A DNA stretch of 64,000 nt, taken from Biomphalaria glabrata. Taxonomy: Eukaryota > Mollusca > Gastropoda > Planorbidae. Positions within the stretch are counted from its first letter, which is position 1. Every line of letters begins with the position of its first letter. Position numbers and translations under genes: made by a program. The notes beneath the pieces are model-generated. The model saw only the letters and a list, made by a program, of their open reading frames with translations. It was not told the origin of the DNA and made no database searches. Below are positions 23,000 to 35,524 of the stretch, one piece after another. The stretch covers positions 12,955,365-13,019,364 of the forward strand of contig NC_074716.1 of NCBI RefSeq assembly GCF_947242115.1, given 5' to 3'.

Positions 23000-24362
23000 A
23001 TTGACGCTCTTTTGGTAGTGAAGAGATAGATCTAGTTACGAATGAATCAATGAAGCATTGCATTTTTTTTTTCAAAATAAATAAATCATACATTGAATAA
23101 ATATATATATTTTATGTTACTATTTAAAACATAGATATCTAGATTTAGATATACCTTAAAAATATAGATTTTACATTTTAAATTTTACATTGATTCTTAT
23201 GCAGATCTATATAAATTATAATCTGAGTATACATGAGTTTAGCTCTATGAAATGGTACTGTTTATTTGATATCACGTTTTCGCGGGTTTGGTAGATTTTA
23301 TTATTTTCGAGCCTAGATCTACCTTTATTCAATCAATTCTAGACTCTAGAGTCTAGTTATTATTTTGTTTAGCTTGTTTCAGATCTGTATAAAGTTATAC
23401 ATCTCCTAGGGATGAATTGTTAAGGACGTTGACATTTTTGGTAGATCTAGTCAAGTAAACAACTTTAAAATAAAAAAAAATATTTAAATCCCCCAAATGA
23501 AAGTTAAATAAATGCGAGGTGTCTTGCCAGTTTGTGTAATCTATTATATTTTTAACTGGTATTATGCGCAGTTTAAAATGGTTGATAAAAAGAATGAATA
23601 ATTAATAGTAGGCCTACATTAATTTATTTGAACAGTTTCTATGTTCGATCTACAATAAGTAGATCTATAAAATCGTTTATAATTATTATTTACTTTAAGT
23701 CATATGTACATTTCTCATCTTAAGACTAGTTTTAATATAATATAAGAGTAAAATGAAAAATATGATGGTCCCACTGTTATGTAATGTTAAAATGTTATTT
23801 TTTTAATGATAAATCGACAATAATAGCAGACGAGTTTGTTTTTGTTTTGTTTTGTTTTTTGTTGTTGTTTTTTGCGATGACTCCAATACTTTCAGTAAAC
23901 TTAAAAAATCAATAAAATTTTGAGTTAATTAAAGCGCTCCTTTCTTTCACTATTTTAAAGATTACATATATTAAAGTAGAAATCTAGTAGAAATTTATAT
24001 TAGCTCGAGATCTTTAGACAAGAAGAAATATACACTATACATTTTCAAAAATGTGTGAAACCTCAATCGCGGCCTAATAAATCTGATTATCACTCAGACA
24101 AGTGTTTGTTATGCATTTCTTCTCATATCTTACATAATAATTTATTTTTAAAAAATATCAAAAGTTTTTTATTGACGTAAAAAAATATTTTAAATATGTT
24201 AAGGACTTTAAAATGCAAAGTTGTAGTTAGTTACTTTTTGGCTTGTCGCTCAGTCTATTATCAGTCCTAGCAAACAGAAAAACAACTGCTTCATTATCCG
24301 CAAATAGACTCTAGTCTAGTTGTATTGTAAAAATATATTTGGCGAGCTGGCACTGCTGTACC
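23000..24362. promoter_or_regulatory. Shared upstream region of TMEM216 and UPRT
   Basis: The two genes are head to head, with start codons 1.36 kb apart. The region is AT-rich with AGATCTAG-type motifs and no CpG island. No TATA box can be placed with confidence. A shared bidirectional promoter is possible but not shown. Confidence 0.35.
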
Positions 24363-26493
24363 ATGCCTGAACACCACGAGGAAGATAGACAGAAAACGGT
24401 CTGTTTACAAACAATGGAACCCGATGTCATTCATTCAAACAAAACATCGGAAGATTGTAAACCACTGTTTAAGGAAAACGAACTCAATGAATTAGAGGAA
24501 TATAATTTTGGACCTAATTTTATCAAATTGCGACCGACTGATGGTGTTCGGGAACTTCAGACAGTTATCAGAGACAAGTATTTATAATTTTAATATTTTA
24601 TTCTTATGATATTTAAAGTCTTATCTAGATCTAGATAAACTAGATTCTAGTATTATCTACGTCTCTAGAGTAAATTATAATTAAAACTTAGCTGTGCCCA
24701 TAGTGGCAGTCTAACTTTACTATACTATACTAAACTTAGTCTTAAGTAAATTCATCTAGAATAATCTACTACTTATCTAGATCTAGTATTCTAGTTATCT
24801 GTGGCTTTTTTTGTTGTTGTTGTTGTTGTCAGAACTCTATAAATCTAGAATCTATAGTAAAGTGCGAAGTTCGAGCGCATAAAGCCCGCTGGCAGCAATT
24901 TTCAAGTTTGGATTTTTATAGCACCGTAACGGTCTGACCTATGAAAAAACTGATGGTATCTCTGAATTCCTCGTCGTTTTTTTCTATAAAAATAGATTGG
25001 ATTTAATGTATCACTAGGCTTAGTTAAAATTAAATACAAAGTCAAAGAGGTATAGGGTAAGTATCGCCAAGCGTACTTTTCCTCGAGCGGATTTTTTCCC
25101 AGTTAGTAAGCTCGATCGGGTTGATGGAAGGTTTGAGCAGATCAAAGAAAATATATCTAAAAACATGTTTTAATATTTAATTTTTACTATAAGTCATTTT
25201 CTTTTTACTCCAGCGCAAGAACACCATCCATTGCACCATTTCCCACCCTCCACAACTTCAAATAGTCTCTTTAAGTTTAAGCTGATGAGCCATCAGACTT
25301 AAAAATAGCCTTAAGCCCATTACCCATTTCCTTCACTACCGGGTAGTAAAAAAGAATAATTCCACATCTCCTGAGTTTGACCTCACCATGAACTTAGCCT
25401 TTACAAGGAAAAGGAAATAGTATGTGTCGGAAGTAAAGAAAAAAGGTGCATGCACAGTAGCAATATAGTAGTAATTTGGTAAACATTCAAATAAAAAAGT
25501 TATAGCAATAAAAAGTGAACTGTTCGAACCTCTTGTCAAATCGGGACTGCTCGAACTTCGCACTTTACTCTAGGTCTAGTAGTATACTACACTACCTACA
25601 GGTAACGAGTATAGACTATAGTGACGTCGGAGTATACTACTATTAATAATCTATTATCTTTGTTAGTATTTTGTTATTGTTTATGTTCCAAAGAAATCCC
25701 AAGATAGTGTCTATAAAAATACCTGTGTTTTCAAAGCAATCATAGCAATGCTATTTTCTTTTTATTTTATGGAATTGGTGTCAATATTATACATTCATAC
25801 ATTGTTTGTTGTTCAGTCTTGTTTTTTAATTGTAAAATGTTGTCTAGTTTAAATCTTCTTACCAATATTTTTTAAAAAAATACAATTGATGTGTTTTTTG
25901 TTTTGTTTTTATCTTCCTTTATTAAATGTCTTTTGAAATGTACCAGAATATCTAAATATAACTAAATATGTTGTTGAGTTTTTTTTTCTTTCAAAAAATG
26001 TATTTTTAAAACTTTCATTTTTCTTTTAAACTTGTTTAAAAATGTTTATTATATATATAGTCAATATAGATTTAGACTTATTGTGGCTTATTAACATGAC
26101 ATTGAAAACAATAAATTTAATTTCAAGGGAGGTGAAGGTAAAACAATAAAGATTGGGGGGGAGGAGGAGAAGAGAAAGATGGATAGCAGAATAAGGAATG
26201 ATCTTATGACTTTTTGACTAGTTAAAAACTCTTTTAAAAAAGTTTTGCCAGCTTTAGATCTATTTAGACATAGACAACGATCATGTTCAGATTCTTCATT
26301 ATTAATAATTTATATAGTTTCTCTATATATAATAATTAACATAATCTAGATTTGAAATATCATATATAGATCTATTCTATCTATTATTATAGATCTATTT
26401 TTGTATATTTTTAAAAAATTTCTTTTCACTCAGGAACACACCAAGAACAGATTTCATATTTTATGCTGATCGCTTGGTTTGTATTCATTTCAT

Positions 26494-26535
<42 letters not shown>

Positions 26536-27567
26536 GATTTTATTCATATCGTACATGCTGATCTACTTTGCAGAGAAAGAAAGTCATAGTACAGAAAGTT
26601 TTATGTCAGAATATGTGTGAATGATGATACATCAGAATGAATAACCTGTATGTATATAATATATATATATATAATATGTGTGTGAATGTTTGTATGCATT
26701 TGAATATTTTGTGAAGAAAAGTACAATATACATAAATAAGTACATGTTATAAGGATTTGTACAAGAGGTCAATTGATGGAGATTTTTTTTAAAGTAAGAC
26801 AGATCTAGTAAACAAACTTAGTTATTGACCAACCTTCTTTAAAAAAAAACGTCATCTAGACTGCCTTTAGCTACATTCAGGCAATAATTCACATTGTGAC
26901 AATGAGTGCTACAAATTGTTAAGTAGAACATCAAAATGATAATATTTAGGTTTAGCTTTTCATAATTGTCTTATTATACAAATGTGAAAGATTTGTAAAG
27001 GTAGATTAGAAAATTGAGCAGCCATTGTTTAAAGAAAAAAGGATTTATAATATTATCATTAAATCTAAATATAATTATGGCTAGATATATATCTTATCTT
27101 GTAATGGATTTGAGGGTTTTAAAATGACAATTGTAATAATAACCCTATTGCCAGCACCTTCTGCATTTCTTAAAAGGTAATAATAGTTAGTCAGTTTAAA
27201 AATTAATTGAGGAAAACATCATTGATTAAGTTATATTTAAATAAATTCTTTAAAAATATATTGTTTTGTACATACAAACACCCCAAAAATATATCATTAT
27301 TTCAATTGCCATATTTAGAAGTTTTTTTAAAATTTGAAATAGAAAATCAAGCTTGAGTTTTCGAATAGAAGACAGCCTTAAATTACACCAGTGGTTGTTT
27401 AATGTAAAAACTCTCTAAGGTCTGTCATAGATGTTTAATTTTTATAGTAGAAAATTGTTCTTAAATCATTATCAGATTCGATTAATAGTGGAGGAGGGTC
27501 TGAACAAGCTTCCTTACAGAAAATGCTCAGTCACAACACCTACAGGTACAAGTGATTTCATTTACGC

Positions 27568-27598
<31 letters not shown>

Positions 27599-30500
27599 TG
27601 AACATCTCAGAAGTTTTTTTACATAGACATTTCTTTTAGCTTAAAGCAGGAAAAAGTAGATTTTAATTCAATAGTCTGAAACTTTTATTTGTAATATTTT
27701 GTGTAGTAATACAAACACATGCTCAGTAAATACCTATTTGAGATTGGTCCAAAAGATGTGTTTGTTAAGCTTCCACAGTATAAGAAAAATTATGCTGTCT
27801 TTAAAATTCCTTTTTTACTTTTCATAGGTCAAGTTTATAACGGACTTCGTTATGAAAAAGGAAACTGTGGAGTTAGCATTGTTAGGAGTGGTAAGCTCTT
27901 TATCTCTTTTATTCATTTGAAAGTCTTTTGTTTTTAATGCTTTTAGGAGTGGTAAGCTCTAATCTCTTTATTCGTTTGAAAGTTGTTGTTTGTTTGTTTT
28001 TTTAAGTTTCATTTCATATAAAAGATCTTTCCAAGCTTGATAGTTACTGTTTGTCATTCACTTCACAGGTGAGGCTATGGAGCAAGGGTTGCGAGACTGT
28101 TGTCGATCGCTGAGAATTGGAAAAATTCTTATTCAAAGTGATGAAGACACACATGATGCAAAAGTTGTCTATGCCAATCTTCCAAAGGACATTAACCAGC
28201 GCAAAGTTCTGCTTATGTACCCCATTATGTGTAAGTCCTGATATATTGTATATATCTTGTGAATTGGTTTTTGGTCATATTTATTTTTCATTTGTGTTGG
28301 GGTATTTTGAATCTAGTTTAGCATAGGGTAAGATGAAGGGGGAGGTGATAGTTTGAAAATAGTTGGAGTCATCAATATTTTTACAACTGTTTTTAAATTA
28401 TTAATAATAATAATAACTATAGAAAAAAAAATTGCTTGTATCCTATTGTCAGTAGTCAACTTTTTTTTCCAGTTGATTTTGCTTGTTTTTTTTTGTTAAG
28501 ATTACATTTTAGTTATTTTTACCCCCAAAATTGAGTGATGTGTCAATCAACTGTATAGGTATTATCTGCAGGTACTGGAAACACTGTTGCAAAGGCTGTC
28601 AAGATATTACAACAGAACAATGTGAATGAGTCTAATATTATATTGTTAAATTTATTCTGCACACCACAAGGTATTTTTTTCAAACCATTTGAAACCATTT
28701 CATATAAACTCACCCCATTACTACGAGCTAACCCTCACTTGAAACTATTTCTAACATTTCTATTGCCATTGGTTAGGTTTTACAGCCATTATATATATAT
28801 ATATATATATATATGAGTGTTTCTCCAGTACTGGTGCCAAAAAGTGTCACATTATGCTAAAAATTAAAGTTGAAGTTTTTGGTTTCATTTCAACTGTATT
28901 CACTTCTTCAACCAGTTCACTTTAAGAATTTATCAATAGAAAATGAATTGCAAGATGTAGATTTTGACAGCAGTGTCTATTCAAGGGGTACCCCCTTTTG
29001 CGTCACAGGTGCATCACCGGGACACCACTTGATAATTTAACAAAGACCAATTGATAAATTCATTGTATTTTAGCATAATATAACTGTCTTTATTGATATT
29101 AGTCTTTAGATGCTGAAATTTATGCTTTTGCATAGAAAAAGTGGATTTGAGCTCAATTCAAAAATTGGGACACCGTAGCACCTGTGACACTACAAGTTAA
29201 AGTTTTTTTAAAAGATATTCTGTGAGAATATAGAAATTATTTTATTTTTGCACTAAAGTGATCCATTAGACTTATTATTAAGTTCACTATTCTAGTCATA
29301 AAGTACCCATTTGTAAAAATGCTGCTTTAATTTCACAAAATGTCGCGGGTGCTTCATGGGACACCATTTTTTTAAATAATGTTTATAAGTTTACATTTTT
29401 GTCTTATCTGTGCACAAGTGAATGATCATTATTATTTTTAATTATTGACAAATATATATTTTATATCTTTTGTTAGTTTTAACACACAGAAAAAGGTTTT
29501 GAAAAAAAAAGAAAGAAAAGAAAACACATAAAACTGTACACAAATTTTATTTGACAAATTCAGAACTCAAAACATTCCACTCTCAAACTACTGCCATTGG
29601 TATCAACATCACTTCAGTAACAATCATGTCTGCATACACTAACTGTATGTCCTGCACTTCTGGATATACAAATATATTTCTTTTATTTCTGTGCCTTTTT
29701 AAAAAAATATTTCTGCGCTGATCATCCAGGACTTCTATCACAACTCCTGTTAGAAAAAATTACCAGCAATGTTGAAAAGTTAATACTTCAATCTAAAACA
29801 TACTTTGAACTTGTTTATTGAAATTAAAAGGTACACAGTGCAAAAAATTATACCTGGATAGAATATTTCCCCATACTTGACAATCACACAGCTATTTACA
29901 ATGTACTTTTGATGAGTGAAGGAAATTGTTTGGGCCTGAAAAAACAACAACATGAGGCTGAAATACTTAATTTCTAAAATGAGTCTAAAATTATTTAGCA
30001 GGGTATATTATTAAAAAACAACTTATATACAATACAGGTAACATAAGATTCAATTAAAATTTTTAAAATGTTTATATGTAAAAGCTCTTTACCTTTGAAT
30101 TTGAGCATATGGGACTGACATCCAAAGAGTCTTCAAGATTTGACTGAGATTGCACTACTGAAGAAAAAGAAACAATTTCATTTAGAAATCAATTAGGTAA
30201 TTTTAAAATGAATAATGTTTTTTTCTCAGATAATTGTAAAGTGCTATTTAAAAATAATAAATACAAGTACTTACCATTTTGTTTCTGAAGTTTGAACACC
30301 TTCCAAGAGCCACATATTTCATCATGCAGGCACTGACTGCCATATGAATTTCTGCATGGATAGCAGAAACAGCTTCTATTTCTGTAAGCAATAGTGTTAG
30401 GTGTAATACCTCTCACTAGGTCATTGAAAGATCCTTCTTTATTTACTGGTCGCCACTTTGATACCTTTTGCAGTGTACCATCACTCTGAACATACTCATC

Positions 30501-33500
30501 CGTCATCTTTGACCACATACTATACTCCACTCTGCTAATTCATCCGTGCAATTTTTTAAAGGCTCAATACTTGTTAATTAAATCCACACCACAGTTGCTA
30601 CATGATCTTTCAATGCGCTGCAGCTTATGAAAACAATTGGCATTAGTTCTTGGGCATAGAGTTAAGTCAAGTGATGAAGCTCTGTGTCCTTTTTTGATCA
30701 GAAATTTATTAATGCCCTCTATGTAAAGAAAAATCTTCAAACAGAACTCACATAAGCAAGACTGCATCTTATGTTAAGTAGCTTTTGCATGAAACGTTTT
30801 CCTGTTTGAGCACTAACAGATGCTTGAGAGGGATCAGTTCTTGAGACATCCTCTCTACTGTCAAAAATGAATATTGTTTCCAAGGCATTTTGTGCAATGC
30901 AATCACTTAATTTTTTTTCTTGCAATTTGTTCTGATTTGCACTTGGACATAAAACTTCTTGACCAAATGTTAGAAATGAGTAGCACAACCTCTGAGTTTG
31001 TTGTACTTACTAAGGATACTGCAGAGTACTTGTCTATGAGCACTAGACATCTGACTTTTTTTTTTGTTGGTGGAGTGTAGTTAGGTTTTGATACTTTCTT
31101 TAATGTTGTTTAGAAAGATGAGCTTTCTTCTCTCAGGTAGGCGCAGAAAGCGTATGTCATGGACAGCTTTACTTTTTCTTGGGGAGCATATTTGTGTGAG
31201 ACCATCAAAAACTGCAGCATATTTCTTGGGTGACCTAGGCAATTTCATCAAAGCCCTTGAAACAGCCATTCTTTTTGCCACTGGAGTCTGGAATCCAGTA
31301 CCTAGTGATTCACCAACCTCTGCTGAGATGACATTAAGTGGACTATTAGCTTGCTGTTTTCTTTCTTTGCGTTTTCTGTTTATCCAAGCTTTTTCATGTG
31401 GGCTTAACTAGGCCCTGTATGCAGCTTTTCTCAACCTTTCCTTTTCTCTCCGCTCTAAAACAGCAACACGTGTTAGAGACTCAGGCTTTGATGCTTGTAA
31501 ATTTAGAGTCTTTCTTGGCTTGTAGACGCCTTGAAACTCTAACAGATACTCCATTACTGAAATCTGTAATTTATAAAAATGTATAAGTATCTAAATAAAT
31601 AGATCTATTATATATAATATAGGCCTACTAATAAATTTCATAAACATATATTATATATTGGTGCATTATTTAAATCTAGTCTAGTAATGCCCATAATTGC
31701 TTGATAGGGATAGACTCAATCAATAGTATAGGACTAGTACTGTTAATTATATTAACTTAAGTTATAATCATTCAGTGGTAGACTGAAAGAACTGAATACA
31801 ATATAATTGAATATACTTTATAAACAATACAATGGAAATTAAGTGCAGGTTAAACCAAACTTTGTTTTAGATACAATCTACATTTTAATATAGAATAGGT
31901 CTATAATATAGATCTAGACTCTAGATATTTTTCTAGATTAATCTAGATACTGGTCAATTTAAAGAAAAATATATTACTAAATCTAAAATTAGATTCTAAA
32001 TCTAGTCATTAATGATCTAGTCTAGAGTCACTAGTCTAGATTCATAAAAGATCTAATGATTTCTAATCTAATAATCTAGTTTAGATCTAAATTTAGATAT
32101 AATTGAATTAGATCTAGACTGACTAGACTATTCTACTCTACTCTAGATCAAGACTCAAGAGTAAATCTAGCTATAATATAATGAATTACATAATTAGATC
32201 TAGGTCTAGATCTAGAGTAAATCTAGATAATGAATTACATAATTAGATCTAGATCTAGAGTAAATCTAGATTTAGGTCTAGAGGTCTAATCAGTCTAGAT
32301 TTCTAGATCTAGAGTTAAGCTCTTTAAAGTTTTAAAGACAAGTGTCCGAGATGCGCCTCAAACGAAAGATCAAATAGTTCTAAATCTTATTTACAGTAAT
32401 AAGTAAATTTTAATTATTTAATATTTCTTAAACAGTACCGCTTTATTTCTTTTAGATGTAGCTAATATTATCTGACACTGTAAAATCTTTAACAAACTAT
32501 CACTAAAATCTATTTGGACTTAACAGACGCAAACTAGGACACCATTTGTAAACAAACGGAGTAGTGTCCACTGAAACGCCCCAAACGATGTAAAGTAAAA
32601 TTACAAAAAATATAAAATGAAAGATGTCAAAAAATGTTCATTTAAAATGATTAATTATGAAAATAGTTTATTACATATATTAAAATCATTTAATCTTAAT
32701 TAAAACTTCCATGAATACAGAAAACGTAACAAATCCTGAACTCGCATTAGACGCTACATGTGACGCCATAATTTATGCATGGAAAACACCAGCACGGGGT
32801 CCCATGGAGCGCCTCAACGCCTAATCCAATTTACTATTCAAAATAAAAACAAATTAATTATTTAAATCCCTACACACGTCTACTATTACATCAACATAAT
32901 TGATTTAGAAATATAAACTTTTTGTTTAGTAACAGGCTTTAAAATTGATTAACTTTACGATTTAAGACTAAATTGTGTTCAAGACGCTTCACGTGACGTC
33001 ATGATTGAATGGTTAAATTTAGTAACCTCGTAATAAAAAAGCACTTCGATTAGGATATTGCAATCAAACTTATTTGTAATAAGCTTAAATTTCAGTAAAA
33101 TAATGAAATATCTACGTACCTGATGGGTTGTTGATTCACAAAAGATCACAAAAAACAGATTAAATGAGGTTTTTGTGCAAGATTGCCGGCGATTGATCGT
33201 GTCGACGCTTGAGGCGCATCAATGGTTAATTGTGGGACACGCTATTGTTTACGTACTCCTGTTAATTACTACGCTAGTATTTCCAGCGGAAACGGCACTT
33301 CTTTTGTTCTACACAATACCTGTGATGCTCAAAAGAACTCTCATTCATAAAAAGTAGTGTCGTGGGAAAAATAATCCCATTCTTAACACACGCAGCACAG
33401 GCGCTTCATCTGGGACACCTCGACCTATTTTAAGCTCGTTATGCATGTTTAGAAAGCTTTTAACAAAAAAAATACTTTAAAAGAAATCTTTAATGCTTGT

Positions 33501-34132
33501 TGTAACAGAAATGCAATGTTGAGCATATTATTTATTTCTTGTTTACAATTCATAGAGGATTGTAATTCCGTATAAAGTGGGACACATCGCGATGCGCCTC
33601 AAACGCCTTTTTGTGGCCGCTTTTAATCAATATTTTGATAACCTTGAGAAAAACTAAATAATGACATTGAAATATGAGGATCTTGTTAACATATTCCAAC
33701 AAAGATGGAAGTTTTATGCCCCTTGGTTTTAGTATGATATTAATTCAATCATACCATGGTGTTCCGTGTTACATCAAAAGCCGCCATTTTGGGTAGTAAT
33801 TTCACACATTTTTTACAATTTCAATATTTCCCTAGCACCTTATGAGCTCAAAATATCAAAATTTATAGATTAACCATTTCTTAATGCAATGTAATGCAAA
33901 TTGTCACATTTGAATAACAATCTTATGAAATACGGACTTTTTAGTGAACCAACACCTAGTTGTAACCAGTACTGGAGAAACACTCATATATATATTTTTT
34001 TTTTTTTTTTTTTTTATTTTGCCAGCTGCCAATCAACTGGTGACAGAATTTCCAGGAATGACAATTTTAACCTCAGAGGTTCATCCTGTGGCCCCAAGTC
34101 ATTTCGGGCAAAAATATTTTGGAACAGACTAA
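24363..34132 (+). CDS. UPRT: Uracil phosphoribosyltransferase homologue
   Basis: Seven exons with agreeing phases give 252 residues: 24363-24577, 26434-26476, 27476-27545, 27828-27890, 28069-28230, 28572-28670, 34026-34132. The frame is open from 24339, but the first ATG is 24363. Exon products align in order with animal UPRT: VRELQTVIRDK, RTDFIFYADRL, VEEGLNKLPY, YEKGNCGVSIVRSGEAMEQG, LRDCCRSLRIGKILIQSDE, KVLLMYPIMCTGNT and VHPVAPSHFGQKYFGTD. The PRPP-loop region is YPIMCTGNT (about residues 181-189). Bacterial enzymes make UMP from uracil and PRPP in the cytosol. The animal branch has HFGQKYFGTD where bacterial and protozoan enzymes have a GD-containing uracil-binding segment, and as I recall the human protein lacks uracil transferase activity, so catalysis here is doubtful. 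The last intron (5.36 kb) is nearly filled by one transposon. Confidence 0.95.
24578..26433. other. Intron 1 of UPRT
   Basis: Contains the 714-bp inverted-repeat element listed below, CTAGA-rich low complexity at 24600-24810 and AT-rich sequence. No internal gene seen. Confidence 0.5.
24856..25569. mobile_element. 714-bp MITE with 21-bp inverted repeats
   Basis: AGTAAAGTGCGAAGTTCGAG starts at 24856 and is exactly inverted (21 bp with the next base) at 25549-25569. No clear target duplication: the flanks are AATCTAT and CTAGGTC, so the borders may be off by a few bases. There is no transposase inside; it is non-autonomous and of unassigned superfamily. Confidence 0.72.
26477..27475. other. 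Intron 2 of UPRT
   Basis: Begins with a run of about 35 T near 26495-26532 and has a (TA)n stretch near 26655. Otherwise AT-rich, with no gene or clear repeat family. Confidence 0.45.
27882..27993 (+). repeat. Local duplication across the UPRT exon 4 donor
   Basis: TTAGGAGTGGTAAGCTCT at the exon 4 end (27882-27899) recurs at 27945-27962, followed in both places by ATCTCTTT...ATTC.TTTGAAAGT. About 50 bp were duplicated, so the intron carries a second copy of the donor site and of the last exon bases. Confidence 0.85.
29000..29366. repeat. Subterminal motif cluster, left side of the transposon
   Basis: Three copies of a composite motif (GTCACAGGTGCATC next to GGGACACC): 29000-29026, 29167-29190 (parts rearranged and inverted) and 29342-29366. 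These GC-rich words stand out in an AT-rich intron and recur on the other side of the transposon. They may be transposase-binding sites (inference). Confidence 0.7.
29583..31554 (-). pseudogene. Decayed multi-exon gene of the transposon (invertebrate transposon-like family)
   Basis: The N-terminal part (31081-31554) reads MEYLLEFQGVYKPRK, a basic region ERREKERLRKAAYRA, an in-frame stop, then SPHEKAWINRKRKERK and LMKLPRSPKKYAAVFDGL. Later pieces carry CLCEFCLKIF...CSNCGVD (30564-30767), WSKMTDEYVQSDG (30500 region) and RSCFCYPCRNSYGSQC (30350 region). The 3' exons remain spliceable in agreeing phases: an exon ending at 30275, then 30093-30157, 29854-29935 and 29583-29746 with the stop. This order (SPRKK-like block, CLC..H-like block, ISCFC-like block, FYPG-like end) matches from memory a multicopy protein family of Hydra, aphids and other invertebrates. 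The central part, which in relatives carries a DFSENY-like segment, is missing, so the copy is dead. Confidence 0.65.
31890..32310. repeat. AGATCTAGA low-complexity block
   Basis: Dense overlapping CTAGA, AGATCT and TCTAGATCTAG words on both strands, inside the 5.17-kb transposon. Similar blocks occur at 24600-24810 and 35830-36790. Confidence 0.8.
32341..33607. repeat. Subterminal motif cluster, right side of the transposon
   Basis: Copies related to GAGGCGCATC...GGGACAC in both orientations at about 32341-32364, 32561-32587, 32750-32767, 32796-32821, 32983-33000, 33204-33240, 33391-33420 and 33577-33607. Two are clearest: CAGGCGCTTCATCTGGGACA (from 33398) and GGGACACATCGCGATGCGCC (from 33580). 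They mirror the left cluster. Confidence 0.72.
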
Positions 34133-35524
34133 TAACTAGAGTCATGAAACTTGTGAACAAAGCTGTTGCAGTATGTAACTAAGCATTATCTAAAAGTCAT
34201 AGTTAATGAAGTATATACACCATATGGTGAAGCTCTATAGGTACAGTGAAGAGAGAAGACAATCACTTTCCTAATTGTTAGAATGCTGTAAGGTTTTTGA
34301 AAGATGCTCATTTTTTTTGTAATCCCTCCCTTACAAAAGTAAAAGTTGCCTTAAATAACAGGCCATATGTTATTTGTGTAAACAATATTGTTAGTTATGG
34401 GTACTCTGTGGAATTAGCTGGGTGGTTTTTTTTATTTTTTTTTTTGTATGTTGTGAAATTAATTATAGTTTCTTACCTCATTTAAAAGCATTTACTTTTT
34501 TAAAATTCCACTAACAACTACCTTCAATGAAGTCCAATAGGAAATAGGTGCCATTTTAACAGAAATAGCTAGCCAGGATATTTTACTAGCCCAAGTAAAA
34601 CTTCTTTTTTTTTTATCTTGCCAGAGGCAGTTTTAAGTCATCTGGAAACATCAGACTGGTCATCGGGAAGGCATATCTGTTGGCCTGTATTCGCTTTTAA
34701 ATATTTCTTTTATTGAGTTATTAGAATTTTTTCTTCAATTTTAAATAAAGTGAAGACTTGTTTCGTGTACATTTTGGCTGTATAAGTGTTGAAATTTCTG
34801 AGACTACTATTGTTTTAAATGAATTTATTTATAAAAAAAACAAAAAGACATGGCAGTGAAACTGCTGCTTGTGTTCACCAGCTCAACATCTTGACATGTT
34901 CAGAGATTCAACAAAGTTTGACTCGTACACTGTAACAATGAACAGTACATCATGTTTTTATTAAGGAATTGATAAATTGGATAAGTTGTAGCTTATTGTT
35001 ATTTTGTTGCCAATAGGAACTCATGTAGTATTGATGTCACAGTGCTGTCCTTGATTTATGTTTTCCCAAAAGGAAAGTTTTGGGTGGACAAAGCTCTGTA
35101 GGCATTTTAGTGGTATTTTTAAGATTATGTCGCTTTACTTTTTCTTTACTATTTCCCAATATTAGGGATACTTAAAAAGCTATAAAGTAGAGGTTTCAAA
35201 TCAACATGCTTTCATACAAGCCATATTCAACTATAAACAGGCTTGGCTTGGGACATATGTGGACTTACAGATACCTTTAATGGGTTGGAACCTACTGCAC
35301 TAGAGCTTAATAAGACCTTGTTACTTAATACACTAACATGTTAAGCTGCATTTAAAATAAAGGTGGAATGTACTGTAGTTCTAGATTCTCAAGCATCTAA
35401 AAGAATTTAAAATGTTTTAAAGCATTTCTTACTTTTTAATTCTTCACAACTTTTCTAAGACTACATTTATTTTTGTATCCATTTTACATATAAATAGACT
35501 TGTGTAGGCTTTATTAGTTTAAAA
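34133..35524. other. UPRT 3' UTR and downstream sequence
   Basis: T-rich sequence after the UPRT stop. AATAAA occurs near 34743 but the true cleavage site is not clear. No further gene seen. Confidence 0.4.

Larger units (their letters stand above)
28815..33985 (-). mobile_element. 5.17-kb DNA transposon with inverted repeats, in UPRT intron 6
   Basis: GAGTGTTTCTCCAGTACTGG at 28815-28834 (21 bp identical in all) is exactly inverted at 33965-33985, and both ends abut (TA)n, so the element inserted into a TA microsatellite. The interior holds a decayed spliced gene on the minus strand (29583-31554) and clusters of a GC-rich motif near both ends. Superfamily unknown. The right end lies 40 bp before the exon 7 acceptor of UPRT. 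Confidence 0.85.
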
